From: Nostoc sp. 'Lobaria pulmonaria (5183) cyanobiont'
GTDB lineage: Bacteria; Cyanobacteriota; Cyanobacteriia; Cyanobacteriales; Nostocaceae
Direction: 5' to 3'
Length of the DNA stretch: 64,000 nt
Assembly: GCF_002949795.1 (NCBI RefSeq)
Contig: NZ_CP026693.1
Coordinates: forward strand, 57,771 to 121,770
Within the stretch, counting starts at the first letter, position 1. Each line of letters begins with the position of its first letter. A program made the translations under genes and the position numbers. The notes beneath the pieces are model-generated. The model did no database searches and was not told the DNA's origin. It saw only the letters and a list, made by a program, of their open reading frames with translations. This document shows, piece after piece, positions 1 through 9,200 of this stretch.

Positions 1-416
1 TGATTGCACAGCTTCAGGTTAATGAGGGCTGACTTGATCCACTCGGAAGTCAGAAAGAAATCGGGGTCAGTGGTAGCTTCGCCCAGCCAGGGGAATATAC
101 CTTCTAGTATCAGGATTCCTGATAAATCAGTAGTTTTCCAAAACCGCAGAATTTCAAAGTAATGTTCGCGCCTGCTTTTCGCGATCGCCTGATACTGGTC
201 AACTTTTTGTAAACTTAATCCCTCCTCATTAGTAGATAACTGGTGCAGTTGGTCATCTTCCAGCGTCCACAGGTAACAGTTAATATCGTATTGCTGGCAT
301 TCACTGGCTAGATTGATGAGCAGCCTGACCCTCTCTTGCAATGGAGACTCGACAGCAATCAGCTTATTGTTAAGCTTAATTAATCCAAATATTTGTTTAA
401 TTAACTCATTATTCAT
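1..416 (-). CDS. AAA-family ATPase, Ycf46-like, N-terminal part (cut by window edge)
   Basis: An open frame runs from an ATG at 416 to the left edge, giving about 138 residues beginning MNNELIKQIFGLIKLNNKLI. The pattern (a short helical start, a segment about taking inputs and a later ILILEGIFPWL stretch) resembles the N-terminal, pre-ATPase domain of cyanobacterial Ycf46-like AAA ATPases, where an equivalent stretch describes a strand ahead of the P-loop domain. The P-loop itself would lie beyond the window, so the ATPase assignment is inferred, not seen. The gene is co-directional with the relaxase at 524-2230 and follows it after a hairpin repeat. It could instead be an unrelated hypothetical protein. 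Confidence 0.5.
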   Translation of the reverse strand, partial: MNNELIKQIFGLIKLNNKLIAVESPLQERVRLLINLASECQQYDINCYLWTLEDDQLHQLSTNEEGLSLQKVDQYQAIAKSRREHYFEILRFWKTTDLSGILILEGIFPWLGEATTDPDFFLTSEWIKSALINLKLCN

Positions 417-470
417 TAGGGCTTTAGTTAAATTTCACCCCAATATTATTGATAGCTAAAACTCTTTACT

Positions 471-509
471 AGCTACTTTGGTACTGAAAAAATCGGTACT
501 AGAGTAGCT
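471..509. repeat. Hairpin repeat, copy 1 (downstream of relaxase)
   Basis: Outer arms AGCTACT (471-477) and AGTAGCT (503-509) enclose two GTAC blocks and an AT-rich loop. The core GTACTGAAAAAATCGGTAC recurs in reverse complement at 5008-5026. It lies just past the relaxase stop codon. It may act as a transcription terminator or a mobile-cassette border; the sequence does not decide. Confidence 0.6.
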
Positions 510-523
510 TGACTTTTTTACAA

Positions 524-2230
524 CTATAGCTCTAATTCCTCGTGTTTTTGTTGTGAATAACGTTGTTGCAATTGATGGGAGAAATTGATTAACTGCGTAT
601 TCCAATCCCGACTTTCGCACTTGAGTTGAGTCGAGTGTGGCAGTAGTTCTTTAACAGCCCGTGCCACTGTTGATTGACTAAAAGCTACCTGTACATGAGC
701 AACATTACGTAATCTTTCAACAGGTAAACTTGAAGTGTCATCTACTGCCATGTAAACTGTTCTGTTTTCTGGTATTCCTTTGACCTGATATTCCAGCATG
801 GCTACTGAAATGGCATCAATGGGAGAAAAAGACAGTACAGCAGTGCTAGCTTTATCACTAAGCTTTTTCCCTAAAGTAAAGTAAAACCAGCTATCACGGC
901 GAACTGTACCTAATTCATAACCAGAGAATTTATTGGTTGTACCTTCTAAAAAAGCCCCTTTGGTATTCCCTTCCAAGTCCCGCATCACAAACACAACATT
1001 TGCTTTTGAGTCGGCATAAACTAGCCCCTGATTATGTAACATTTGTATGCAATCAGAAGGTATGCCTCGTTTCTGGGTTAGGTAATGTTCAACGCCTGAC
1101 CAGTTAGCTTTATCCTCAACGGGTAGCATAAATTGGGGTGCTGGTTGAGTTTGGATAATAAGATCCGCAACTTTTTGAGCATGAGCGCTCGCTGCACGTT
1201 TTGCGCCGACTTCACCAAATCTCTCCCCGATCCATGCGATCGCAGTTGTTTGGTTACATTGATTAACGTGCTTGACTAAATCAATAGCACTATTACCCCC
1301 TAACGAAGAACCATTGCCAAAGTCAGTAAATTGAGAGGCATCTATATTAATGATGTGGTTTCCTCCTACCCATTCATTCCCTTTACGCCACAGTCCCAAC
1401 TCCCAAGCAACATCATCTAAAGCTAAATCAGTTGACCATTCGGTAAGTTTTTTTATTGATTGATTATCTTGCTCCAACTGCTCTATCCGCCGCCGTAATT
1501 GGTCATTCTCAACTGAGAGAGCTTTGGCTGTAGCTTCCATCTCTTGCTTACGTTGATTTGCCCTGTCTCGGTCGGCAGCTTTGGCCTTCAATTGCGCTGC
1601 ACTTAGCTCATCAACTTCTAAGTCACGCCCCTCCTCCACAATGCGGTAAAAGTCTTTGATGTCCTGGTGCTTTGCTCTGCTTCCCTTGATACCGCGCTCT
1701 AGTTCAATTAGCCGCATTGTCTGGTAGTACGAATCCTGAAACTCATGAATTTTCTGCCGCCCGTCGAAGAAATGATTACAGCGCAATTGCCCCTGATCAT
1801 CAACCGGCACAAAGTAAGCGTGAATGTGCGGGGTGGCTTCATCTAGGTGTAATTCTGCCCTGACAATGCGTGAGCCATATTCATCAGCCAACCACTGGTG
1901 AGTCGCTTCTACCCAGTCATCCAACTTTTGTTGTTCATAGTACCCAGCATTAGTTGGGCAGTCGGGACGGAAGTAACTCGGTGAGGCACTCAACAGTAAC
2001 TCTACGCAATAGACCGCATCAGTGCGGATTTTTCGTCTCTGCTCATTTTCGGCAATTTTGGCTAGTACCAAATCCTCTAGTCGTTCCTCTGGGTCGAGGC
2101 TACCGATGAACCGAATATTTTTTTGAGTGGGGTCAGCGTTTGGGGTTTCTCTTTCTCGTGCGGTGTGAGATGCACTCCCTGATATGTTACCCCGCTTTAA
2201 TTTTTTTAATCGCGCGATCGCGTAGCTCAT
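524..2230 (-). CDS. mobV: MobV-family relaxase fused to DUF3991/Toprim primase-like domains
   Basis: The protein nicks plasmid DNA at an origin of transfer and stays bound to it for conjugative mobilisation. The start was set at the ATG at 2230 (MSYAIARLKKLKRGNI), which matches the conserved Mob_Pre N-terminus; an upstream ATG at 2272 would add 14 unrelated residues. About residues 125-138 carry RAELHLDEATPHIHAYF, the HxDE...HxH metal-binding motif of MobV (H128, D130-E131, H135, H137). A coiled coil follows near residues 220-260. The C-terminal half has a CHC2-like segment without cysteines (GGNSAIDLVKHV), a DUF3991 segment (ending VFVMRDLEGNTKGAFLEGT) and a short Toprim-like tail (CESRDWNTQL). 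The primase-like half is a family-level inference. The protein is longer than simple MobV relaxases because of this fusion. Confidence 0.88.
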   Translation of the reverse strand: MSYAIARLKKLKRGNISGSASHTARERETPNADPTQKNIRFIGSLDPEERLEDLVLAKIAENEQRRKIRTDAVYCVELLLSASPSYFRPDCPTNAGYYEQQKLDDWVEATHQWLADEYGSRIVRAELHLDEATPHIHAYFVPVDDQGQLRCNHFFDGRQKIHEFQDSYYQTMRLIELERGIKGSRAKHQDIKDFYRIVEEGRDLEVDELSAAQLKAKAADRDRANQRKQEMEATAKALSVENDQLRRRIEQLEQDNQSIKKLTEWSTDLALDDVAWELGLWRKGNEWVGGNHIINIDASQFTDFGNGSSLGGNSAIDLVKHVNQCNQTTAIAWIGERFGEVGAKRAASAHAQKVADLIIQTQPAPQFMLPVEDKANWSGVEHYLTQKRGIPSDCIQMLHNQGLVYADSKANVVFVMRDLEGNTKGAFLEGTTNKFSGYELGTVRRDSWFYFTLGKKLSDKASTAVLSFSPIDAISVAMLEYQVKGIPENRTVYMAVDDTSSLPVERLRNVAHVQVAFSQSTVARAVKELLPHSTQLKCESRDWNTQLINFSHQLQQRYSQQKHEELEL

Positions 2231-2290
2231 AGCTTCACATCTTGGATAAACTTGGTATGATTTTGTTATCACGCTGATTTACCCAAAATC

Positions 2291-2330
2291 GGAGCAATTG
2301 CGACTAGTCGCCAAAATAGCTAAATTGCTC
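2291..2330. other. Nested inverted repeats upstream of the relaxase, candidate oriT
   Basis: The spacer upstream of the relaxase holds GAGCAATT (2292-2299) and AATTGCTC (2323-2330) as outer arms, with the perfect palindrome GCGACTAGTCGC (2300-2311) inside. Origins of transfer commonly sit directly upstream of the relaxase gene and contain inverted repeats beside the nick site. No MobV nick consensus could be confirmed by eye. Confidence 0.35.
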
Positions 2331-2502
2331 AAATGCGAAAAAGTGAAGATAGTCGTAGTAAGTACGATTATTTTAGCGGCTTGAAAGACTTTTTGAAGGA
2401 ACTCTAATACCTAACTAGCTCAAGTGCTTACATAGCAAAGACCCCAGGCATTTAGTCGCCTGATTCTAAGCAGTGAATAATTTGGGTACGAATTACGCAC
2501 GG

Positions 2503-2618
2503 ATACTCATAAATGAGGGAAAAAGCGCAAGGCAGTGAAAACACAGTGGAAACGCAATTGAGAGAAAAAGGGGGATTTCTCCGCCTAAATACTCATTTAG
2601 ACTACCCGCAATACTCAT
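2503..2618. repeat. Three ATACTCAT repeats, candidate centromere of the first parM operon
   Basis: ATACTCAT occurs at 2503-2510, 2589-2596 and 2611-2618, immediately upstream of the ParR-like/ParM operon starting at 2675. Type II partition centromeres are typically arrays of short direct repeats in the operon leader. The rest of the 2231-2674 spacer shows only the candidate oriT. The number of copies is small, so chance cannot be excluded. Confidence 0.35.
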
Positions 2619-2674
2619 TTTTGTATCAAGTATTGCAAATGTAAACAATAAGACAACTGTACTGATTTTTAAAA

Positions 2675-3217
2675 ATGGACAAACAGGGAAGCAAAGACGT
2701 TGAACTGCCAAGAGTAAAACGGAGACATGATTCTTGGGATGGAAGAACTATTGAATACTTGGTGAATCATCGATCAAAAAAGTCGGCAGGTGAACTGACA
2801 ATGGAAGCAGTGACAAGTTACTGGCTAATAGAAGCATTAGTGGGAAAGGTAAGTAAAGAGGAATTTATTGAAGCTTGCTTGTCCAGTATTGGGGAATTGG
2901 AAGGAAAGCTAGTAAAGATTAGAATTTTAATGCAAAAGGTTTCTAATTCTTTTGAAGTAGATAGTAGTGCGATTTTGCCACCACAACAAATAGAGCAGAA
3001 CAAATCATCGATTTTAGAAAAAAGCTTGCCAATCTCAACAAATGTGATTCGCAAAGAGAAAGAAGAACAAGAGGAACTAGAGCAAACAAGTCAGCAGGAA
3101 GAATCCTTACTATCTGATGATGATTTGGGATTAATGGACTTGAAAATGACACCAGACTTATTAATGGCTACTCAATTGTTGGGATTTGACGAAACAAACG
3201 GTAATAAAAATTTATGA
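2675..3217 (+). CDS. ParR-like centromere-binding adaptor of the first actin-like partition operon
   Basis: A 180-residue protein with a basic N-terminus (residues 1-35, KRRHDSWDGRTIEYLVNHRS), a helical middle and a glutamate-rich tail (about 120-160) ending in a short conserved-looking segment. There is no family motif strong enough to name it from sequence alone. Its stop overlaps the start of the actin-like gene by four bases (ATGA at 3214-3217), so the two are translationally coupled. In ParMRC systems the partner of ParM is a small DNA-binding adaptor whose C-terminus contacts the filament. Role is therefore inferred from position, size and composition. Three ATACTCAT repeats upstream are possible binding sites. 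Confidence 0.55.
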   Translation: MDKQGSKDVELPRVKRRHDSWDGRTIEYLVNHRSKKSAGELTMEAVTSYWLIEALVGKVSKEEFIEACLSSIGELEGKLVKIRILMQKVSNSFEVDSSAILPPQQIEQNKSSILEKSLPISTNVIRKEKEEQEELEQTSQQEESLLSDDDLGLMDLKMTPDLLMATQLLGFDETNGNKNL

Positions 3218-4410
3218 CAACTACAAATACTAATCAGGACAAATCAAGCCAAGTCGTGCAGTTTATACTGACGGCAGACTTGGGGGGTAGTTCAACCAAA
3301 GCGATCGCTCAGATTTATCCGGCGGGAGTACCATTTGCATTGTGGATGAGTCCAGAAGTTGCCGATGTAGGAGAGGGTTCAACCAAACATTTAACTGTAG
3401 ATGCGCTGCCTGATGATAGCGCTTGGGTGAGAATTGGTCAGGAATATTCTGTCTTAGGGAGTATTGCAAAAAGAGAGTTTGCTGGAACTGCGGCACTGCA
3501 AGATTTGAAGTCTGAATATGCCTTATCAAAGGTTGCTGGTTTGTTGTGGCTAGCTAAACGTCAAATAAATGTAGATATTCACGAAATGTTTCTCCAAATT
3601 TTGCTACCACCTGGAGAAGAGAAGAATGTACAAGATTTGGCTAAAAAGTTTGTCTTGAACTATAGACAAGGAGTAATAACGCCAACGGGAAGAATGAAAA
3701 TTAAGGTCAACAGCTTCAAAATTCTTCCCGAAGGAACAGGTATTATTTCTTACAGAAATCGCGCTCTAGGGAATGTATTTTCTCAAAAAAATATAGGATT
3801 GTTAATGCTGGGTCATCGTAATGCCAGTTTTACCCTTTCAGAAAAAGGGAAAGTAGCAAAGAAAGAATCGACAGACTTGGGGATGAATTGGGTGTTACAA
3901 AAGTTTGTCGAACGTACTAGCGTAGGACTATCGAAAGATGATCCGTGTATAGCGGCGGCTTTAGTGGAAGCAAGTAAAGGTAATTTCACTGCATTACGAA
4001 ATTTGTCACGTAGGAATACACCATCAGGAATTAACTCGGATTTAGAGTTGTTTAAATCAGTTTTAGAAGTGATTCGGGATGAATACTGTCGAGCATTGCT
4101 GCGCTGGGTCAAAAACCATGTACCATTAGACGAAGTTCTCATCTGTGGTGGTACTGGTGAGTTTGTGCGTCGAGAACTGACACAATATTTTCAAACAGAA
4201 AGCATCCCTATCGTTTGGAATGGTGGAGTAGTTATTCCCAAATCATTAGATACCGTTGGCTTGGGTGAGCGACTGGCTGATGTTTGGGCAACTCATATTA
4301 GTTATGTGAGAATGCTGGATGAAAATTTTTGCTATGAGCGCAAACAGAAATTAGTACCAGATTCTTATTCTCCAGCAGTTAATCATCTCACTTCTATCAA
4401 TAGAGTGTAG
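3214..4410 (+). CDS. ParM/Alp-like actin-family plasmid segregation ATPase (first copy)
   Basis: A 398-residue actin-like protein expected to polymerise with ATP and push plasmid copies apart. The phosphate-1 loop is seen near residues 21-29 (ADLGGSSTKA), a second phosphate-type segment at about 200 (LMLGHRNASF) and the adenosine motif at about 309 (VLICGGTGEFV). The length fits ParM/Alp families. It is coupled to the upstream ParR-like gene and followed by a strong hairpin at 4427-4455, so the two genes form an operon. It is only distantly similar to the second actin-like gene at 18163-19122. An alternative is another actin/Hsp70-fold ATPase of unknown role, but the operon layout favours partition. 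Confidence 0.8.
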   Translation: MTTTNTNQDKSSQVVQFILTADLGGSSTKAIAQIYPAGVPFALWMSPEVADVGEGSTKHLTVDALPDDSAWVRIGQEYSVLGSIAKREFAGTAALQDLKSEYALSKVAGLLWLAKRQINVDIHEMFLQILLPPGEEKNVQDLAKKFVLNYRQGVITPTGRMKIKVNSFKILPEGTGIISYRNRALGNVFSQKNIGLLMLGHRNASFTLSEKGKVAKKESTDLGMNWVLQKFVERTSVGLSKDDPCIAAALVEASKGNFTALRNLSRRNTPSGINSDLELFKSVLEVIRDEYCRALLRWVKNHVPLDEVLICGGTGEFVRRELTQYFQTESIPIVWNGGVVIPKSLDTVGLGERLADVWATHISYVRMLDENFCYERKQKLVPDSYSPAVNHLTSINRV

Positions 4411-4426
4411 TTCATATCTTGCACTT

Positions 4427-4455
4427 GATGTTAGACAGATATTCTGTCTAACATC
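4427..4455 (+). terminator. Hairpin after the first parM operon
   Basis: A perfect 13-bp stem, GATGTTAGACAGA against TCTGTCTAACATC with a 3-base loop, begins 17 bases after the parM stop. There is no T-run after it, so it may stabilise the 3' end rather than terminate alone. Confidence 0.55.
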
Positions 4456-4565
4456 GTAAAAGCCTCTCTTGGTAAGAGATATGCTTCAACTTGCACCTTT
4501 CCTCATCTGAAAGTGCGATCGCTCTAACAGTAACAAGCGCGAACAATTAACATTGGCAAATTAAG

Positions 4566-4976
4566 ATGGCTGAAATGACACATTTGCAGGTACAAGAATT
4601 ATCACGATTTGCCCAAGAGCAAGACTTCAATCAGCAATATCGACAGTATTTTGGGGATGTCTGGGACGAAGTTGGAGTTAAAGATATCTCCAAAATGACC
4701 ATCCAAGATGCCGAGCAAACCTTGAAGGTACTAGCTGATAGTGAGGCATCTCCCCAATTCATCAAATCCCTACTAGCACAAGCAGCAATTGATGGTGCTA
4801 CACCGCAGGTTTTGGAGTATTTCTTGAGTAGTGACATTGACTCAGATGGGCGGACTCTGGCACAAGAAATATTCCAAGATGGGACGAACCCGTTGGAGCC
4901 AGATACACCCCAACTATTACCCAAGGCACAGGTTTTATCCTCATCTCTACAACCAGATTTGGAATGGGAAATATAG
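4566..4976 (+). CDS. Hypothetical acidic protein, 136 residues
   Basis: Not recognised. The protein starts MAEMTHLQVQELSRFAQEQD, is mostly helical in appearance and acidic, and has no membrane segment or cysteine. Near residues 94-112 the stretch SDIDSDGRTLAQEIFQDGTN resembles a calcium-binding-like loop (DxDxDG), but a single loop is weak evidence. It follows the partition operon on the same strand with its own 150-base spacer and ends 20 bases before a hairpin repeat at 4996-5038. It is likely a plasmid accessory gene. Confidence 0.6.
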   Translation: MAEMTHLQVQELSRFAQEQDFNQQYRQYFGDVWDEVGVKDISKMTIQDAEQTLKVLADSEASPQFIKSLLAQAAIDGATPQVLEYFLSSDIDSDGRTLAQEIFQDGTNPLEPDTPQLLPKAQVLSSSLQPDLEWEI

Positions 4977-4995
4977 CATACATTCTCAAACTTTA

Positions 4996-5038
4996 CTAGC
5001 TACTACAGTACCGATTTTTTCAGTACTAACGTAGCTAG
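4996..5038. repeat. Hairpin repeat, copy 2
   Basis: Arms CTAGCTAC (4996-5003) and GTAGCTAG (5031-5038) enclose GTAC blocks and the loop CGATTTTTTCA, then TTCTTTTT follows. It is the reverse-complement partner of the repeat at 471-509; seen in the direction of the preceding gene, both copies read the same way. The stem plus T-rich tail would serve as a Rho-independent terminator. Confidence 0.6.
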
Positions 5039-5174
5039 TTCTTTTTAGAAAGCATATTTAAACTTCTTAAGTTAGGTATGAGTTCCATTTTTCAAAAAGC
5101 ACATTAGGGTGTAATTGACTTGTTGATTACACCTGTTCCCTCAACAAACTCCTAAATCAAGTGAGGACATAATT

Positions 5175-5549
5175 ATGACTTTATTAGGTATTAATAGACC
5201 TTTAGATACAACCCAGGCAAAACTGTGGGACGAGCGCGATTTGTCTACAAGCGATCGCCGTAAAGAGCATTTAGAAATTCTCCTGTGTCAAAAAGTCCAA
5301 AAAGGAGAAGACCCTGCCTTATGCGAACAAGTTTTGAATTATCTGTACTTCTCCATATATCAACAGAGGCTCAATCGCATCGCTGTCCAAAAGGAGAAAG
5401 AAAAGTCGGTCTTTGCATCCGTACAGCAAGTGATTATTACGTCCTTTGCTATTCTAGGGATGTTTGCGTTCCTTGCCGCCGCTTCCAACAAGTCAATTGT
5501 GCGATCGCCTGGGGTAATCCCTCCAGCTATAGAACGGCAAGCCAATTAA
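5175..5549 (+). CDS. Small single-pass membrane protein, 124 residues
   Basis: Unrecognised family. Residues 1-75 are soluble and charged (MTLLGINRPLDTTQAKLWDE...), residues about 85-103 form one hydrophobic helix (VIITSFAILGMFAFLAAAS), and a short tail follows. A GTGAGGA-type ribosome-binding site lies about ten bases before the ATG. The gene has HIP1-like sites inside, as expected of resident cyanobacterial DNA. A hairpin (GGTGTAAT/ATTACACC, 5108-5133) lies in its leader. Function unknown. Confidence 0.6.
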   Translation: MTLLGINRPLDTTQAKLWDERDLSTSDRRKEHLEILLCQKVQKGEDPALCEQVLNYLYFSIYQQRLNRIAVQKEKEKSVFASVQQVIITSFAILGMFAFLAAASNKSIVRSPGVIPPAIERQAN

Positions 5550-5713
5550 CCAAACAATCCGCTTTTTCGCCCAGTCGCAATACAACTCTTGGAGAGGCTA
5601 TGCTCAGTGCAAGGGGAGCAATTGCAGATATAAAAGGATGCCATTAAAAAGCTGAGAGCTTTGTTTGATAATGCTTTCAGCTTATATTATCACTCACTTG
5701 GCATCGCTCCCGC

Positions 5714-6244
5714 CTAATATGCTGTGTCCTTGTCGAAAGGCAAACTGTCTTCCGGCTCAAAGTTACGCAGGTCTTGCTTCATCTGCTGACGACGTTGGAC
5801 GTATGTTCTGCTAGTGCCAATCCTTTCTTGCATTTCCTGTTGACCGAAATTGATACCCATTTCAGCGTGTTTGGCTGATACTCGATTGTAGTTATCGACA
5901 TCAATTTTCTTACGCCGTTCCATTTCCTCTAACCATCCAAGGCTTGTACCTTTTTTAAGCTCAGATTCAAAGTATTCCTGTTTAACAGAACCGTCAGGGT
6001 TAAACTGTGTTTTCTCTGTTGGGGTGAAGAAGTCGTATGCCGTGTAGACAGGCCAAGGTTCTGGGTCGGTTTCGTCTAGATGTTTCCACTCGTCATATTC
6101 TTCTTTCAATCTACGAGCATAGTCATCGACTGCTGCTGGATTTGAGCCAGTAGATATTTTTTGTTGCCTTACTTCATCTTTTAAGGTTCCATCTGAATTG
6201 AATTCTTTACAGTTCATATTTATCCAGCGTTTTATTCTTGACAT
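5714..6244 (-). CDS. Hypothetical protein with two FNxDGxxKxE repeats
   Basis: A 176-residue acidic, charged protein of unknown function. It contains two copies of a short motif, FNSDGTLKDE near residue 15 and FNPDGSVKQE near residue 82, spaced as if it were an ancient duplication. The C-terminal third (EMGINFGQQEMQERIGTSRTYVQRRQQ) looks like a helix-turn-helix-like helical segment. The start at 6244 is supported by GAGGA about nine bases upstream. The gene is divergent from the giant polymerase-like gene at 6293 with only 48 bases between, so the two probably share a control region. A regulator or partner of that protein is possible but unproven. Confidence 0.6.
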   Translation of the reverse strand: MSRIKRWINMNCKEFNSDGTLKDEVRQQKISTGSNPAAVDDYARRLKEEYDEWKHLDETDPEPWPVYTAYDFFTPTEKTQFNPDGSVKQEYFESELKKGTSLGWLEEMERRKKIDVDNYNRVSAKHAEMGINFGQQEMQERIGTSRTYVQRRQQMKQDLRNFEPEDSLPFDKDTAY

Positions 6245-6292
6245 GATTAATTCCTCACAAGATTGATAAAAATTTAACTAACTCCAAGTCTT

Positions 6293-9200
6293 ATGACTCT
6301 TGAATTTAAACACTTTGACACGAGAATAAATCAATGGATTCATGATGACGTAGACAAAAATAATCCTGATTCAATTTTAACTGAGAAAATAGATAATACC
6401 CTATTAGAATCATATTTTCCAGATCAAGAGTTTTCTTTCGGACATATTGATGAATATAGTAAAGCAGAAGATTTACAAAATCACCCAGAAGGACATATTC
6501 TTTTATTATCTTCTAAAACCAGACTCCTCTATGGCTCTCCAGAATGTTTAGAAGTAATTGATAAATTATGTCCCGATAGAAAAGATAGAGGTGCTTATGG
6601 GTCGATTTTTCTAGGTGGTTGTAAAAATTCCATTAATGAAAAATTAAATATTTTAATTGTAAATGATATTACAGGAGAGAATGGAGGATTTATTAAAGAT
6701 GAGGATGCTTTCAAGTTAGTGGGCGATTGTTATGGACAGATATCAACTCAACTTTATGATCGTTTGACCCAAACAGAGCAACAACAAAATAAAGATTATC
6801 ATGTTATTCAGCATCGCTTTGGTTGGACAGAAGCTGATGGAGAAGATACCCAATATCGTTTTGGCAAAGGGACTTTACGACCATATAAGTTAGATAAAGT
6901 AGAATATTTAGACCCCAAGATTAAATCCAAAATTGACTTAATCATTCCCATATCCAGTTTTAAAGGTACAGACAAAGATAACCCCAATGGTGCTAGTAAA
7001 CCCCAAATTAAGCCAGGGCTATATCAGCAAAAAATCTGGTTAGGTGAAAAATCGCAGTCAGAGCGAGGTCAGACAGCCGTATCACAACTGCTGGCATCAT
7101 TCCCTCAAGGGATCAAAGATTTCGCTGAGGAGCTAGAGGCACAGGCTCAAAAACTAGCCGAAAATCAGGATGACCCAAGGATTGTTGCACAACTTTACTG
7201 TGAAAAATACGAAAAGCGTAAGGTTTTCACTGAGTCAGAGAAAACATCTTTATCAAAGCAAATTACTGAGCAAGCTGGTGATGGCTCATTAGCTAAACAA
7301 TTAGAACTAGTGAGATCGAATGATGCTGATGGAGAATATGAGATAATCGATGAAAATAATGAATCTCCGAAAGATGATTTGTTGATGTATAAACTCATAA
7401 AGGCTGATTTAGTTGGGGGACATAATCAGCTTTTAGAAACTGAAAAAATTAAACAAGAACTGAGTAGATTTGTCCAAAGTGAGTGGAGAGATATAGCATT
7501 TGGGAGAACTTTAATATTTGACCGAGGAATGATTATCCCATCCAAATATCTGAAAAATGGTGAAATTTGTGTTCCTTGGATGGATGATGGTGAAAAGGTT
7601 CTTAATTTTCGTTCTCCATTCCTCAACTCTAATGGTTTATGTGTATCCACTAATAAACTTGTTGATGATAGATTAGCCCCATCTGGGGTAAATCTTAAAG
7701 GCATTATAGTAGTCAATGATGAAGATCATAAACGCATTTTAGCAAGGCTTAAAACCAATGAAGTCGCGCCAATCGAAACCGAATCAGAACGGCAAGCGCG
7801 AGATTTTGACGGTGACTGTATTGGCGTAGCACTGGCTAGTAAATATCCAAACTTCACAGCCGAAGCCGAGTACAGAAACCAGCCTGAAAATGCTTATCGT
7901 CCTACTGTTAAAGAAAAGAAACAATCATTTTATTCGGAAAATGGAAGCCAGCCTCCATTTGAAGAAATAGCTATCCACATGAGCGATAGCATCAGCGTGG
8001 GTATAATTAACAATCAAGTGACGGCACTGGAAGCATTAGAATCGGAAATTGAAGTACTAAACATTTATGGTACTTTAGAACAAAAATCAGAATATTTAGA
8101 GCAAGTATATAGCCATTATCAAAGTTTATTTGAACAGGAATATGACCAGAAGCCCAAACCAATTAGAGCAGAGTACAAACCCTTCATGCAATCTGTTGTA
8201 GCTCTAGCAGAGAATCCTAACAGAACGCCAGAGATTATTCAACAGGCGATGGATGTTAACCGTCTGATGTACCGAGAAATGATTGGTGAGGGATGTTATC
8301 AAAACCAAATAGCGGTGGATTTATTCAAAAGTGCTAAAAAACCTGAAATGGATAAAATCCGGGAGAACAGCCGCTACTTGTATCGTGATGTTAATTATAT
8401 TAAAGATAAAAAGTCGCGTTCAGTTTATTTAAGCACGGGGATAACACCAAAAGGCTACTCACCAGTAGAATTATTAATTAGCCAAAGCAATAAATATTTC
8501 CAAGAATCACAGTTAGAATCGCGTCCCATCGTCCAGTTTAAAGACTTATTCAAAGGAGTAGAATTTACACCACAGCAAAAATTTGCAGCGATCGCCGCCA
8601 AATACGAATTTGATCTGAAGTTCAACGCTGCGGTTCGGATGTCCCAACGGCGTGAAACTGAGAAAGGTCCATCAGCAATCATCCAAACTCCACAGTCTTG
8701 CAAACTGGAAATTACCAATCTAACTCGTTACGGGCATCCCCTAATCTGGAAAGCCCAGACGTTGAACATTCGCTTAGATGAAATTCCAGAACAATTCAGA
8801 AGTTTTGAACGCCCCCATAAATTATTAGCAGTTGCACAGATAGATGACGAGGTTGGGTCAGATGGAAAACCCGCTTACTGCAAGCTGGGGACAGTTAGCC
8901 AACAATCTGTGACTGACCACAACCTCAAGGCGGGGATGACCATGCAGGGAGCTAAACTCCTAGAACTAAAACCAGAACTTACTAGAAGCCAAACTAAACT
9001 ACTCTTTGCCTTGGCAAATGATGCAGCAGAAGCATTTTATGCGAAAATCCCAGAGTCAGAAAAACTTGCATCCGCCGCCGCCGCTTGGAATATCTGTGCA
9101 TCCCGCCAAGATGAACTTGAAGTTGCAAGAAAAGAAAACGCAAACCCCCAAGCGATCGCTAAAAAAGTTTCCAATTTCGCCTTCGCTGCTTTCCCTAATG

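Noticed and set aside
2493..2711. Minus-strand frame of 72 residues upstream of the first partition operon
   Set aside because: It overlaps the start of the ParR-like gene, lacks a ribosome-binding site and reads like random hydrophobic text; the region is better explained as centromere repeats.
5285..5647. Plus-strand frame of 120 residues over the small membrane protein gene
   Set aside because: It is offset from the membrane protein frame, full of cysteine and serine runs, and has no start signal.
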